A DNA stretch of 64,000 bases, taken from NCBI GenBank assembly GCA_041484195.1, contig JBGPHC010000004.1, positions 124,001 to 188,000 on the forward strand, written 5' to 3'. Source of the stretch: PSRI01 sp041484195. GTDB taxonomy: Bacteria; Bacteroidota; Bacteroidia; Chitinophagales; Chitinophagaceae. Position numbers and translations under genes: made by a program. This document shows, piece by piece, positions 18,101 to 27,466 of the stretch (positions within the stretch are counted from its first letter, which is position 1; each line of letters starts with the position of its first letter). Under the pieces are notes generated by a model that worked only from the letters and a program-made list of their open reading frames with translations, made no database searches and was not told where the DNA came from.

Positions 18101-18577
18101 ATAAAAAATCATGCTCTATGCCAGGGACGGATCGAACTGCACCAGTCATAGAATTCAGCAATAATAAGAAAGAATCATAACTAAATACGGGTATCCGCCA
18201 GCAATGATGCTGAAGAGTGCCTGTAAGCAAGGTTGCTAACTAATTTAGTATTTCCGATGTGCCGCAAATATAATCAAACAGTGTCAGAGAAGCCGGAAGA
18301 GAATTATGCACGGGTGTGAATAAAATCCAATTCTGTTATTTTGTTGACGGAATTGAAGAACTAATCCTAATGCGTTCATCCGATATACTTAATAGTTTAT
18401 GGCATGGCAAAGAAGGTTTATGAAAGAATTCATTTTCAATTTTCATCGACATAGTTTTTTTATCATGCCTGATGCCTGTCTGTTCGCTTGTTGAAAAACC
18501 CGATATGAAGCTCGAATTCCCCTGATGACCGACGCGGAAATTTTGGCGCTTTGGGATTTTGTCACCAAATTAGTGAT
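18101..18577. other. Intergenic region between divergent genes
   Basis: This 477-bp AT-rich gap separates parE from a secreted hydrolase. On the minus strand TATATTTG (plus 18264-18271, reading CAAATATA) matches the -7 box and may serve parE, though no good TTTG lies 20 bp upstream. No RNA gene or supported small ORF was recognised. Confidence 0.4.
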
Positions 18578-20005
18578 ATGAAAAAGGCAATGACAGGAAT
18601 AATCCTGGCCATTTTTGCATTGTGCAGCGGGCAGGCTTTCGCGCAGCATTCTATCAATGGTATTTGGGAAGGCAGGCTCAAACTGGATATTGAACTAAGG
18701 CTCGTATTTCATTTCAGTACTGATTCCAATGGTAAATGGACTGCTGTTCTCAATAGTCCGGATCAGAGTCCAAAAGACATTGCCTGTTCCGGCGTGTCAA
18801 TCTATGGCGATAGCATTCGGGTAGATGTTGCTTCTGTTGGCGGGCATTACCTGGGGAAGATTTTCAATGACAGCCTTATTACTGGCGCCTGGTCCCAGGG
18901 AGGCAATTTTCAGCTTGACCTGCATAAAGTTGATAAGGTAAGTGAGCTGCTGAGGCCACAGACTCCCAAGCCACCGTTTTCATACCGCAGTGAAGAAGTT
19001 GAATATGACAATGCAGGAAAAACTATTCATTACGGTGCAACCATTACGACCCCTCCTGGTAAAGGACCATTCCCGGCCCTCGTCATGATCACCGGCTCGG
19101 GTCAGCAAGACCGGAATGAAGAGATATCGGGTCATCAGCCCTTCGCCGTGATTGCCGACTGGCTCACCCGTCATGGATATATCGTGTTGAGAGCAGATGA
19201 CAGGGGCATTGGGAAGTCAACCGGAGATTTTTCCAAATCCACATCCGAAGACTTTGAAAAAGATGTGGAAGTGCACCTGGACTACCTGGGGACCAGGAAA
19301 GAAGTTGATAGAAAAAAAATAGGATTGATCGGACATAGCGAAGGTGGAATGGTCGCACCCATGGTGGCAGTCCGCCGCAGCGACGTCAGCTTCATAGTAC
19401 TACTCGCGGGCCCGGGTGTGAAGATCTTCCAGCTTATGGAGGATCAAACCGCCGCCGTATTGAAATCCGCGGGGATCATTCAATCAGCCATAGACGATTA
19501 CAGACTGCTTTACCACAAATTGCTGCCTGCCGTGGTAAACGCGGAAAATAAAAAAATAGCACTCGAAAATTTACAGGCGATTGCTAGCGATTGGCAAAAG
19601 AATACCAAAGCGGTTGTAGTGAGAGCTACCACTGGCATCACGAATGATAGCACCAGGAATGTATTCGTTGAAACCATGGTGAATATCCTCTATACTCCCT
19701 GGTTCATATACTTCCTGAAATATGATCCTGCCCCCGTTGTGGAACAATTAAGCTGCAAGGTGCTGGCATTGAACGGAGAAAAAGATATCCAGGTTCTGGC
19801 GAAACCAAATTTGGCCGGACTCGAATCGGCCCTGAAAAAAAGTAAGTCGAAGTCATATCAAACCAAAGAGATCCCGGGTCTGAATCACCTATTCCAGCAT
19901 TGCAAATCCTGCAGCGTGGCAGAATATGGTAAATTGCAGGAAACTTTCTCGCCCGAAGTGTTGGACCTGATCACGCAATGGCTGAATAAGGAAGTGAAGA
20001 AATAA
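18578..20005 (+). CDS. Secreted alpha/beta hydrolase
   Basis: The 475-residue protein begins with a signal peptide (MKKAMTGIILAIFALCSGQA). An N-terminal beta-rich module (about residues 25-125, GIWEGRLKLDIELRLVFHF) is followed by a serine hydrolase domain: oxyanion strand PALVMITGSGQQDRNE near 172, nucleophile elbow IGHSEGGMVAP near 255, acidic residue in ALNGEKDIQV near 405 and catalytic His in PGLNHLFQ near 440. This order is seen in Bacteroidota alpha/beta hydrolases annotated as peptidases or acyl hydrolases. The ATG at 18578 is chosen because it starts the signal peptide. The substrate is unknown. Confidence 0.85.
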   Translation: MKKAMTGIILAIFALCSGQAFAQHSINGIWEGRLKLDIELRLVFHFSTDSNGKWTAVLNSPDQSPKDIACSGVSIYGDSIRVDVASVGGHYLGKIFNDSLITGAWSQGGNFQLDLHKVDKVSELLRPQTPKPPFSYRSEEVEYDNAGKTIHYGATITTPPGKGPFPALVMITGSGQQDRNEEISGHQPFAVIADWLTRHGYIVLRADDRGIGKSTGDFSKSTSEDFEKDVEVHLDYLGTRKEVDRKKIGLIGHSEGGMVAPMVAVRRSDVSFIVLLAGPGVKIFQLMEDQTAAVLKSAGIIQSAIDDYRLLYHKLLPAVVNAENKKIALENLQAIASDWQKNTKAVVVRATTGITNDSTRNVFVETMVNILYTPWFIYFLKYDPAPVVEQLSCKVLALNGEKDIQVLAKPNLAGLESALKKSKSKSYQTKEIPGLNHLFQHCKSCSVAEYGKLQETFSPEVLDLITQWLNKEVKK

Positions 20006-20017
20006 GAGTCATGACTG

Positions 20018-20656
20018 TTAAAAAATAAATTCTTTCACGGTTTCATCCAGCAAAATATCTCTGACGCATGCCCGATGATTGGATTCCGAGCCCTGAACCA
20101 GCCATTCGCCGGTAATCATATCACCTGACTTGATTTGCCTGCTTCGTTTATGTTTCAGGTGATGCTGCCTGAAAAGGTCTTCGTATCTGTGAAGCGTGGT
20201 ATTCTCAAACAGACAAACGATACGGTATATACGGATCTGATTGCGCCTCTCGATGAGATCTTCGATCTTTGTGAATATTAATAGTATCACCAGCACCATG
20301 ATGCAGGCAATAATCGCCAGATCTTTCTTACCCGCCCCGATAGCCATACCCAACGCCGCCGATACCCAAATAGTTGCTGCTGTAGTAATTCCATTCACCC
20401 TGCTGTCTGCCGCCTTGAATATCACCCCCGCCCCAAGAAATCCGATTCCCACCACAATATTGGATGCTATCCTGTCCGCCGTGCTGTTTCCACCAAAATC
20501 AAGGGAGACCATTGTAAACAGGGTGGCTCCCATACTGATCAACATCATGGTGCGAAATCCGGCGGACTTACTTCGGAATTCTCTTTCTGCCCCGATGATG
20601 CCACCCACGAGCATGGACAAAAGCAATTTTTCCAAAAGTTCCGATGGGATCTGCAT
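20018..20656 (-). CDS. MgtC/SapB family membrane protein
   Basis: The 212-residue inner-membrane protein has four or five hydrophobic helices in the first 130 residues with the family motifs GGIIGAEREFRSKSAGFRT near residue 17 and GIGFLGAGVIFK near 71, then a cytoplasmic C-terminal domain. MgtC-like proteins are linked with growth at low magnesium and with control of ATP synthase in pathogens, but most environmental members are uncharacterised. It is convergent with the hydrolase gene (12 bp between the stops) and divergent from a beta-helix gene. No Mg-sensing leader was identified. Confidence 0.88.
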   Translation of the reverse strand: MQIPSELLEKLLLSMLVGGIIGAEREFRSKSAGFRTMMLISMGATLFTMVSLDFGGNSTADRIASNIVVGIGFLGAGVIFKAADSRVNGITTAATIWVSAALGMAIGAGKKDLAIIACIMVLVILLIFTKIEDLIERRNQIRIYRIVCLFENTTLHRYEDLFRQHHLKHKRSRQIKSGDMITGEWLVQGSESNHRACVRDILLDETVKEFIF

Positions 20657-20816
20657 GTCTCTTTTTATTAAATATACATATTAGTTTTTGCTAAGAAGCC
20701 CTGATTAAAATCATCATCAGGCAAAATTAATTTTCTTGTCCTTCTTCATATTTTTTTCATTAAAATTGTTCCACAAGATTCCACCCTGATGCTCAATTAT
20801 CCTTTATTTTTATGCG

Positions 20817-22475
20817 ATGCAAATAAAGCTCAGAGATATTCTATTTTTTCTCGTTTTCACAATTCTGTGCTGTCCTTCCAACGCGAAAGCCCAGGCTTTA
20901 CAATCCCGAACTTATTACCTGAGCCCATCGGGTGATGATCGGGCAAATGGAAAGAGCCCGTTAAGCGCCTGGCACACACTTGACAGAATAAATCAACAAC
21001 AGTTCAATCCCGGTGACAGCATCTTGCTTGAAGGCGGAAAAACATTTGCCGGATTCATCACGCTGGACAGCCTTGACAGTGGATCAACCGGTAAGCCAGT
21101 GGTTATCTCATCTTTTGGAAAAGGAATGGCCCTGATTGAGGCGGGAAATGGCAATGGGATCTATGGGTATAACTGTTCCTTTATCAGCATTTCAAAAATT
21201 CAGGTAAAAGGCAGAGGGGTAGATGAGAATAAAGGCAGCGGCATATTTTTTTATTCTAACCGCCAGGATATACAATGCCGCCAGATCCGGATTCACCAAT
21301 GCATTGCAGAGGGATTTAACCAATATGGCATATTAATCGGTTGTGCCGAAGGGGAGGACATTAAAGGATTTGACCAGGTGAGAATTACACATTGCACCGC
21401 CCGCCACAATGGCGAAGCGGGAATTGGTTCCTATGGCGGGCAAACAAAATTCCACCATACGAATTTTTATGTAGGCGATTGCAAAGTTTATGAGAACAAG
21501 GGGATTCCCACCAAAACAGAGAATCACAGTGGGAACGGCATCGTTATGGGAGGAGTTGAAAATCTCCTGATAGAACATTGTGAAGCCTTTGAAAACGGGG
21601 CCCTGAATCGCTGTACTGGTGGCGGACCCGTAGGGATCTGGGTCTGGCTCTGTAAAAAAGCGGTTATCCAATACTGTGAATCGCACCACAACCATGCCGG
21701 CCTCACCAAGGACGGAGGAGGATTTGATATTGACGGCGGATCTTCCGATTGCGTGATACAATACAATTATTCTCACGACAATGAAGGAGCGGGTTACCTC
21801 CTCGCGGAATATGGAGCGATACTGCCCTTTGTGAATGACACGATCCGATTCAATATCAGCCAGAACGATGGAAGGAAAAACGGTTATGGGGCTATTACCA
21901 TCTGGGGAGTGGACAAAAATTATAGAGTGAGAAATTCAGCCATCTACAATAATACCATCTTCGTTAGCGGCGAGCGCCTGGTGAAAGGTATTCCCGCAGG
22001 GGTCTATCTCATGGGAACCAACCTGGAAACGGTCGTCATCGCCAACAATATCATCAGTACTTCAGGCGGAGCGGCACTCATCAAAGCAGATGAGAATGTT
22101 GACAGCAATGCCGTGAGATTTATTTCCAATAATTATTATTCTCACAATAACAATACTGTCTTCAACTGGGCAAGCCGTTCCTATCATTCACTGGAAAGCT
22201 GGCGATCAGATGCAGAGGGACAGGAAATTTTTAGAGGAAAACTATTGGGGACAAGCCTGGATCCGCAATTTCTCGGAGCCGGCTCAGGAAAGACCATTGG
22301 GAATACGAGACTGATAGCAAATCAACTAAATGCCTACCTGCTACACAAGTCTTCGCCTATGCGGCATAGTGGTATAGACCTGCGGCTTCTGAATATTTTC
22401 CGTGGGAAATATGATTTTTACGGCAGGAGGATTGACAATAGTTGGCCACCATTCACGGGTGCATCTGCCTATTGA
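20817..22475 (+). CDS. Secreted right-handed beta-helix protein
   Basis: The 552-residue protein has a signal peptide (about residues 1-26) and then the typical N-cap YYLSPSGDDRANGKSPLSAWHT and NPGDSILLEGGKTF. PbH1-like coils follow, with repeated hydrophobic/Asn/Gly turns (YNCSFISISKIQVKG, NHSGNGIVMGG, GGGFDIDGGSSDCVIQYNYS). This architecture occurs in polysaccharide lyases and mannuronan-epimerase-like proteins, so binding or cleavage of an acidic polysaccharide is plausible. No catalytic residue can be assigned. The stop overlaps the convergent nagB-like gene by 7 bp. There is no T9SS tail. Confidence 0.8.
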   Translation: MQIKLRDILFFLVFTILCCPSNAKAQALQSRTYYLSPSGDDRANGKSPLSAWHTLDRINQQQFNPGDSILLEGGKTFAGFITLDSLDSGSTGKPVVISSFGKGMALIEAGNGNGIYGYNCSFISISKIQVKGRGVDENKGSGIFFYSNRQDIQCRQIRIHQCIAEGFNQYGILIGCAEGEDIKGFDQVRITHCTARHNGEAGIGSYGGQTKFHHTNFYVGDCKVYENKGIPTKTENHSGNGIVMGGVENLLIEHCEAFENGALNRCTGGGPVGIWVWLCKKAVIQYCESHHNHAGLTKDGGGFDIDGGSSDCVIQYNYSHDNEGAGYLLAEYGAILPFVNDTIRFNISQNDGRKNGYGAITIWGVDKNYRVRNSAIYNNTIFVSGERLVKGIPAGVYLMGTNLETVVIANNIISTSGGAALIKADENVDSNAVRFISNNYYSHNNNTVFNWASRSYHSLESWRSDAEGQEIFRGKLLGTSLDPQFLGAGSGKTIGNTRLIANQLNAYLLHKSSPMRHSGIDLRLLNIFRGKYDFYGRRIDNSWPPFTGASAY

Positions 22476-23209
22476 GCAATCTGAGGCTTCAGCAGGCTGG
22501 TTGCCGTTTTTTCTGTAAACAAATAGCAGTTCTTATGCTTTTGCAGGAGGCTCCCCGGTACCCTATTGTCTGGTTCTCCTTCAACCACCTGTTTCAGGAT
22601 TTCCGCCTTATGCCCTCCATTTACAAGGAGAAGAACCGTCTTCGCCTTCATGATCGAGGCCAGTCCCAGCGTGATACCCTTGCTCAGTTCGGTTGATGTT
22701 GAAAAATATTTCTGACCCACTTTCCGCGTGCTTTCTGCCAATTCCGTCACATGCACCCATTGGCCTTCGTCGCTGCCTGGTTCATTCAGTCCCAAATGAC
22801 CATTGCTGCCCAGACCCAGTATGGCCACATCAATCCCTCCATGGACGTCAATAAATGAATTCACTCTCTTGCATTCCATTGAAAGGTCCCCGGCCCTTCC
22901 GTCGAATAGACAGATTTTTTCCTCTGGAATCTCTAAGGGGTTCAGGACTTCATGCTCCAGGTAATATCCACAACTTCCCGGATCTTCCCTATTCATTCCC
23001 ACCCATTCATCCAGACCCACAAAATTCCAATTCCTGATGGCCTCATTTCCTTTTCGTTGGATCCGTATAAGCCTCTTGTAAAGGCCCGTGGGTGTATCCC
23101 CGGAGGCCAGGCAAATCAGCGGATCCTTTGCAATTTCCATTTTCTCAAGGATCTTATTTGCGGCCAGGGCCGACATCTCTTCATAAGAATCAGCAATTAT
23201 GATTTTCAT
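22469..23209 (-). CDS. nagB: Glucosamine-6-phosphate deaminase-like protein
   Basis: The 246-residue cytoplasmic enzyme fits the NagB/6-phosphogluconolactonase fold and most likely converts glucosamine 6-phosphate to fructose 6-phosphate and ammonia. LASGDTPTGLYKRLI near residue 34 binds phosphate, GLDEWVGM near 65 contains the catalytic acid, and LGLGSNGHLGLNEPGS near 131 is the NagB-type catalytic loop, as opposed to the lactonase type. The last residues overlap the convergent beta-helix gene by 7 bp. TAGCTTTG (minus strand, 23238-23245) is a -7 box candidate 29 bp upstream. No nagA is in the window. Confidence 0.85.
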   Translation of the reverse strand: MKIIIADSYEEMSALAANKILEKMEIAKDPLICLASGDTPTGLYKRLIRIQRKGNEAIRNWNFVGLDEWVGMNREDPGSCGYYLEHEVLNPLEIPEEKICLFDGRAGDLSMECKRVNSFIDVHGGIDVAILGLGSNGHLGLNEPGSDEGQWVHVTELAESTRKVGQKYFSTSTELSKGITLGLASIMKAKTVLLLVNGGHKAEILKQVVEGEPDNRVPGSLLQKHKNCYLFTEKTATSLLKPQIAQ

Positions 23210-23347
23210 ATACAGGAATTAATTGGTGAACTTGCCTCAAAGCTAATATATTATAGTTTTGATCCCGATGATCTGGAAATATTTATAGGAATTGCCTTTG
23301 CCAGGCGTTTGGTTTTGAAAATATTCATAAGCCATAAAATAATTAAA

Positions 23348-23650
23348 ATGCTGCGCCATGTAGTCCTGTTCAAATTCAAAGCGGAAGCCGGGCCCGGCCA
23401 GGTGACTGAGATCGAAGCGTCTTTTCGTGCTCTCGTGAAGGAGATCAAAGAGATTAGGGATTTTGAATGGGGTACCAATAATAGTCCGGAAGACCTGGCC
23501 CAGGGTTTTACACATTGTTTTGTGCTGAGTTTCGAAAGCGGAATGGACCGCGACTATTATCTGCCCCATCCCGCACACCAGGCTTTCATCAAAAATTTAA
23601 AACCCATCCTTGACAAGGCTTTGGTAATCGACTACGAAGTTCGAAGCTGA
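23348..23650 (+). CDS. Dabb (stress-responsive A/B barrel) domain protein
   Basis: The 100-residue protein opens MLRHVVLFKFKAEAGPGQVT and contains the family core FEWGTNNSPEDLAQGFTHCFVLSFES and PAHQAFIKNLKPIL. Dabb proteins are dimeric ferredoxin-like barrels; some are cyclases or decarboxylases, most are unassigned stress proteins. The ATG at 23348 is chosen because similarity begins there, although the frame stays open far upstream through the antisense of nagB. No partner gene is adjacent on the same strand. Confidence 0.85.
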   Translation: MLRHVVLFKFKAEAGPGQVTEIEASFRALVKEIKEIRDFEWGTNNSPEDLAQGFTHCFVLSFESGMDRDYYLPHPAHQAFIKNLKPILDKALVIDYEVRS

Positions 23651-23714
23651 GCCGTCCACCAGTTGGACAGTTTCCATTCACCTGGCATACATTTACTACG
23701 GGTATGCATGGCAT

Positions 23715-24176
23715 TTAGTGCGCATATTTGCTCAACAGAACGATCTGACCTAAATGGTATCCATCGTGTTGGATGACCCCGTGAATCAATTCATAAAAAG
23801 GATATTCCTGTCCCGGAACTATTTCCAAGAGGCGGTTTTCCGGAAAATCATGAATAGCGGCGCGCAGCATTTGATAAGACTCCTGCAACTCATTCAAAGT
23901 CTGTTTCCAGGCGGCAGGGCCCTTGTCCTCCGGCAATGACAAATCGGGATAAGGCAATGGCTCTTTCAGTCCCTGGATTCTCAGCACCACGGTTTTCCTC
24001 CAATAGATGATATGATTCACGAGTTGCCAGATGCAATTGCTTTTCCCATCCACTCTCCGCAGCGCCTGCGCCGGTTCAATGGATTTCAGTATATCGTCCA
24101 TATTCATTCCTACCCAGTAATTTCCATGCTGCAGGTCATCCAGCAGTCGCAGCATTCTGTTTTTTTCTGTTCCCAT
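23715..24176 (-). CDS. DinB family protein
   Basis: The 153-residue protein is a four-helix bundle of the DinB/YfiT type, which binds a metal through three His residues and includes thiol- and bacillithiol-dependent transferases. Candidates for the ligands are His in QLVNHIIYWRKTV near residue 49 and the pair in VIQHDGYHLGQIVLLSK near residues 136-140. No signal peptide is present. It is transcribed away from the acyl-CoA carboxylase gene. The substrate is not known. Confidence 0.8.
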   Translation of the reverse strand: MGTEKNRMLRLLDDLQHGNYWVGMNMDDILKSIEPAQALRRVDGKSNCIWQLVNHIIYWRKTVVLRIQGLKEPLPYPDLSLPEDKGPAAWKQTLNELQESYQMLRAAIHDFPENRLLEIVPGQEYPFYELIHGVIQHDGYHLGQIVLLSKYAH

Positions 24177-24294
24177 GTTTACAATTTACAACTAAATTGT
24201 GTTGAATTTGCGCATGACCAAACGAAGCCCATTGAAGAATTCATACAGAAACATGGGTGGCAAACAGATCCTGACAAACAAAGAATTTTATTTC

Positions 24295-25923
24295 ATGAAT
24301 ATCGAATTGAATAAGAATGAAGATGCCATGAAGCTGGCGATGAGCCAGGTGCGTCAGAAACTGGAGAAGATCTACTTGGGAGGCGGCAAGAAAGCCATTG
24401 AAAAGCAGAGGCTGAAAAACAAACTCACGGCGCGGGAGCGGATCGAATGGCTCTGTGATGCCGGCAAACCATTTATTGAGATCGGCGCATTCGCTGGATA
24501 CGAAATGTATGAAGAATATGGTGGCTGCCCCGCGGGTGGCACAGTAGCAGGTCTGGGATATGTGAGTGGGAGACAATGTGTGATCGTAGCTAATGACCAG
24601 ACCGTTAAAGCAGGTGCATGGTTTCCGATAACAGGGAAGAAGAACCTCCGGATGCAGGAAATCGCTATGGACAATCAGCTTCCAATCATTTACCTGGTTG
24701 ACAGCGCAGGCGTTTTTCTACCCATGCAGGATGAGATTTTTCCCGACAAAGAACATTTTGGCCGGGTCTTCCGCAACAATGCGCGCATGAGCGCCATGGG
24801 TATCACGCAGATCGCCGCCGTAATGGGCGCCTGCGTGGCCGGTGGCGCTTATCTGCCCATCATGAGTGATGAAACTCTGATGGTGGAAGGAAATGGTTCT
24901 ATTTTTCTGGCGGGACCTTATTTGGTGAAAGCGGCCATTGGAGAAGACGTGGATACTGAAACATTGGGAGGCGCCGTTACGCATACGGAAATTTCGGGTA
25001 TTGCGGATTACAAGTTCAATACGGAGCAGGAATGTCTCGATGAAATAAAAAAACTTATTGACAGGCTGGGCAGGGTAGAAGATGCGGGATTCGACAGGAT
25101 CAAATCCAAGCCCCCTGAAAAAAATCCGGAGGAGCTCTACAGTATCGTGCCCCTGGATCCTTCCAAACCCTATGATATGCTGGACCTGATAGAACGCATC
25201 GTTGACGATTCGGCATTCGATCAATTCAAGCAGGATTATGGAAAAACTATCCTGTGCGGTTACGCGAGAATTGACGGATGGGCCGTTGGTATCGTGGCCA
25301 ACCAGCGGAAGATCGTAAAGAGCCGCCGGGGTGAAATGCAAATGGGAGGTGTGATTTACAATGACAGCGCCGACAAAGCCGCCAGGTTTATATTGAATTG
25401 CAATCAGAAGAAAATACCACTTGTCTTTCTGCAGGATGTGACGGGTTTCATGGTTGGGTCCAGGAGTGAACATTCCGGGATCATCAAAGACGGGGCGAAA
25501 ATGGTTAACGCAGTGGCGAACTCAGTGGTCCCGAAAATCACCATCATCGTAGGGAATTCATACGGCGCCGGCAATTATGCCATGTGCGGGAAAGCGTACG
25601 ATCCCCGTTTCATCTATGCCTGGCCTTCCGCGAGAATTGCCGTCATGGGCGGCGACCAGGCAGCCAGCACCCTCCTGCAAATACAGGTGGCCAGCATGAA
25701 ATCAAAAGGGAGGGAAGTACCGCCGCAGGATGAAAAGAAATTGCTCAAAGAAATAACGGATAAGTACAAACGCCAAACGACGCCTTATTATGCAGCGGCA
25801 CGCCTTTGGGTTGACGCCATCATTGACCCGGTGGAAACCAGGAAACTGATCTCCGAAGGGATCGTCGCGGCCAATCAAAAAAAGATTGACGATGGATTCA
25901 AATTGGGCGTTTTCCAGGTCTGA
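24295..25923 (+). CDS. Acyl-CoA carboxylase, carboxyltransferase beta subunit
   Basis: The 542-residue product transfers carboxyl from biotin to an acyl-CoA (propionyl- or methylcrotonyl-type). The N-half has the crotonase-fold segments DQTVKAGAWFPITGKKNLR and DSAGVFLPMQDEIFPDKEHFG; the latter resembles methylcrotonyl-CoA carboxylase. The C-half has FLQDVTGFMVGSRSEHSGI and YGAGNYAMCGKAYDPRF, also typical of the methylcrotonyl branch. The ATG at 24295 fits the family; an upstream frame extension to 24199 looks spurious. No biotin carboxylase is adjacent, so the partner is elsewhere. A role in leucine breakdown is likely. Confidence 0.88.
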   Translation: MNIELNKNEDAMKLAMSQVRQKLEKIYLGGGKKAIEKQRLKNKLTARERIEWLCDAGKPFIEIGAFAGYEMYEEYGGCPAGGTVAGLGYVSGRQCVIVANDQTVKAGAWFPITGKKNLRMQEIAMDNQLPIIYLVDSAGVFLPMQDEIFPDKEHFGRVFRNNARMSAMGITQIAAVMGACVAGGAYLPIMSDETLMVEGNGSIFLAGPYLVKAAIGEDVDTETLGGAVTHTEISGIADYKFNTEQECLDEIKKLIDRLGRVEDAGFDRIKSKPPEKNPEELYSIVPLDPSKPYDMLDLIERIVDDSAFDQFKQDYGKTILCGYARIDGWAVGIVANQRKIVKSRRGEMQMGGVIYNDSADKAARFILNCNQKKIPLVFLQDVTGFMVGSRSEHSGIIKDGAKMVNAVANSVVPKITIIVGNSYGAGNYAMCGKAYDPRFIYAWPSARIAVMGGDQAASTLLQIQVASMKSKGREVPPQDEKKLLKEITDKYKRQTTPYYAAARLWVDAIIDPVETRKLISEGIVAANQKKIDDGFKLGVFQV

Positions 25924-26007
25924 ATGTTTCCATTCAACCTGCCGGAAAATACCAGCCGTTAGGTGGCTCTGAGTTGAATATTCTGAATAAATATCAAACC
26001 CACTCAA

Positions 26008-26802
26008 ATGAAAATCCCCATATACCAGGTTGACGCGTTCAGCAAGAGGCCTTTCAGTGGCAATCCTGCAGCCATCTGTCCTCTCGACACATGGTTGCCC
26101 GACGGGTTGATGCAGCAAATTGCCGCGGAGAATAACCTGGCAGAAACCGCTTTCATTGTGGAAGAAGCCGGAGGCCTGCGCATCCGTTGGTTTACGCCCA
26201 CAGTGGAAGTGGATCTATGTGGACATGCCACACTCGCTGCCGGTCATGTGTATTTTCAGCACCTGAATTATCCGCAGAAAGAAATCATATTTCTTTCCAA
26301 AAGCGGCCCCCTTATCGTGAGCCGTGCCGAAGGCGGCGCATTCACTCTGGATTTTCCGCGCGACCATATCGAAAAAATATCCAATCCGCCGGCAGAAATC
26401 GAATCAGGCCTTGGCGTGAGGGCTACGGAAGTGTATAAGGGCCGTTCTGATTATATGGCGGTGATAGACAGCCAGAAAATCATTGAAAATTTGAAGCCGG
26501 ATTTCAAAATACTGTCGCACCTGAATGGCAGGGGCCTGATAGTGACGGCCAGAGGCGAAGAAGTGGATTTCGTTTCCCGTGCATTTTTTCCGCAGAGTGG
26601 CATTGATGAAGACCCTGTGACTGGTTCGGCGCATACCACAATGACTCCTTTCTGGGCAGGCATACTGGGAAAAAATAAATTGAAGGCCATCCAGCTTTCA
26701 GCCAGGAAGGGATGGCTCAATTGTGAATTGGCCGGTGAAAGAGTATTGATAACCGGGCATGCGGTTACCTATATGATGGGCCTGGCGGAAATTCCTGATT
26801 AA
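26008..26802 (+). CDS. PhzF-family isomerase-like protein
   Basis: The 264-residue protein has the two-lobed diaminopimelate-epimerase fold of PhzF proteins. PIYQVDAFSKRPFSGNPAAI opens the N-lobe, the conserved acid is in NNLAETAFIV near residue 47, and VDLCGHATLA and DEDPVTGSAHTTM (near residue 205) are the family signatures. PhzF itself isomerises a phenazine precursor, but no other phenazine gene is here and most relatives have unknown substrates. It follows the carboxylase by 84 bp on the same strand and precedes rnhA by 91 bp. Confidence 0.88.
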   Translation: MKIPIYQVDAFSKRPFSGNPAAICPLDTWLPDGLMQQIAAENNLAETAFIVEEAGGLRIRWFTPTVEVDLCGHATLAAGHVYFQHLNYPQKEIIFLSKSGPLIVSRAEGGAFTLDFPRDHIEKISNPPAEIESGLGVRATEVYKGRSDYMAVIDSQKIIENLKPDFKILSHLNGRGLIVTARGEEVDFVSRAFFPQSGIDEDPVTGSAHTTMTPFWAGILGKNKLKAIQLSARKGWLNCELAGERVLITGHAVTYMMGLAEIPD

Positions 26803-26893
26803 AGCAGAAATTAGATGAAAATGAATGCACCGATTTGCAGACAGTAGTATTCACTGAAATAATTTTCCCCAAAATTTACAATACCGATTCAAT

Positions 26894-27367
26894 TTGTCAG
26901 AAAAGAAACTCATCATCCACACCGATGGCGCTTCCAGGGGAAATCCCGGTCCGGGTGGCTATGGCGCTATACTGAAATGGGGTGGGGTGGAAAAAGAATT
27001 GTCTCAGGGCTACCGCCTCACCACTAATAATCGAATGGAACTGATGGCAGTGATCGCGGCATTGGAAGCATTGAATAAAAAGCATCTCCATATATCCATT
27101 TATTCCGACAGTCAGTATGTTGTCCGGGCGGTGCAGGAAGGATGGCTGAAAAACTGGATCGCTAATAATTTCAAAGGAGGTAAGAAGAACAAAGACCTTT
27201 GGCTCCGCTATCACCAATTGGCGCAGCAGCATCATATCCATTTTGTGTGGGTGAAAGGTCATGCTTCAAATCCACATAATAACCGCTGCGATGAACTGGC
27301 AACAGCCGCGGCGGATGGGCCCGATCTACTGGTTGATGAGGGATATGAGATGGATCAATCCAAGTAA
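26894..27367 (+). CDS. rnhA: Ribonuclease HI
   Basis: The 157-residue nuclease cuts the RNA strand of RNA-DNA hybrids. The four metal-binding acids are visible: Asp in IHTDGASRGNPGPGGYG (about 10), Glu in NNRMELMAVIAAL (about 48), Asp in YSDSQYVV (about 70) and Asp in NNRCDELA (about 134), with the His of VKGHAS before the last. The start is TTG at 26894 since the family N-terminus SEKKLIIHTDG follows at once and no ATG is available. The length is standard. Confidence 0.95.
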   Translation: MSEKKLIIHTDGASRGNPGPGGYGAILKWGGVEKELSQGYRLTTNNRMELMAVIAALEALNKKHLHISIYSDSQYVVRAVQEGWLKNWIANNFKGGKKNKDLWLRYHQLAQQHHIHFVWVKGHASNPHNNRCDELATAAADGPDLLVDEGYEMDQSK

Positions 27368-27412
27368 GGTTAGACCAACTCCATTTATTTTTCCGGCATC
27401 AATTGATTCTGT

Positions 27413-27442
27413 AAAAAAGCCTCTCCTTAAAAGAAGAGGCTT
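27413..27442 (-). terminator. Intrinsic terminator of the T9SS cargo gene
   Basis: A stem of 8 bp plus a mismatch and 2 more pairs (27417-27428 with 27431-27442; AAGCCTCT / AGAGGCTT) is followed on the minus strand by six T (27418-27413). It lies 25 bp after the stop of the minus-strand gene and may also stop rnhA transcripts from the other side. Confidence 0.75.
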
Positions 27443-27466
27443 CCGAAAAATTTATTATGTGGACTG

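Noticed and set aside
24718..25473. Minus-strand open frame of 251 codons
   Set aside because: It is antisense to the acyl-CoA carboxylase gene.
26008..26802. Phenazine biosynthesis suggested by the PhzF family
   Set aside because: No other phenazine gene is nearby; the family is broad and mostly uncharacterised.
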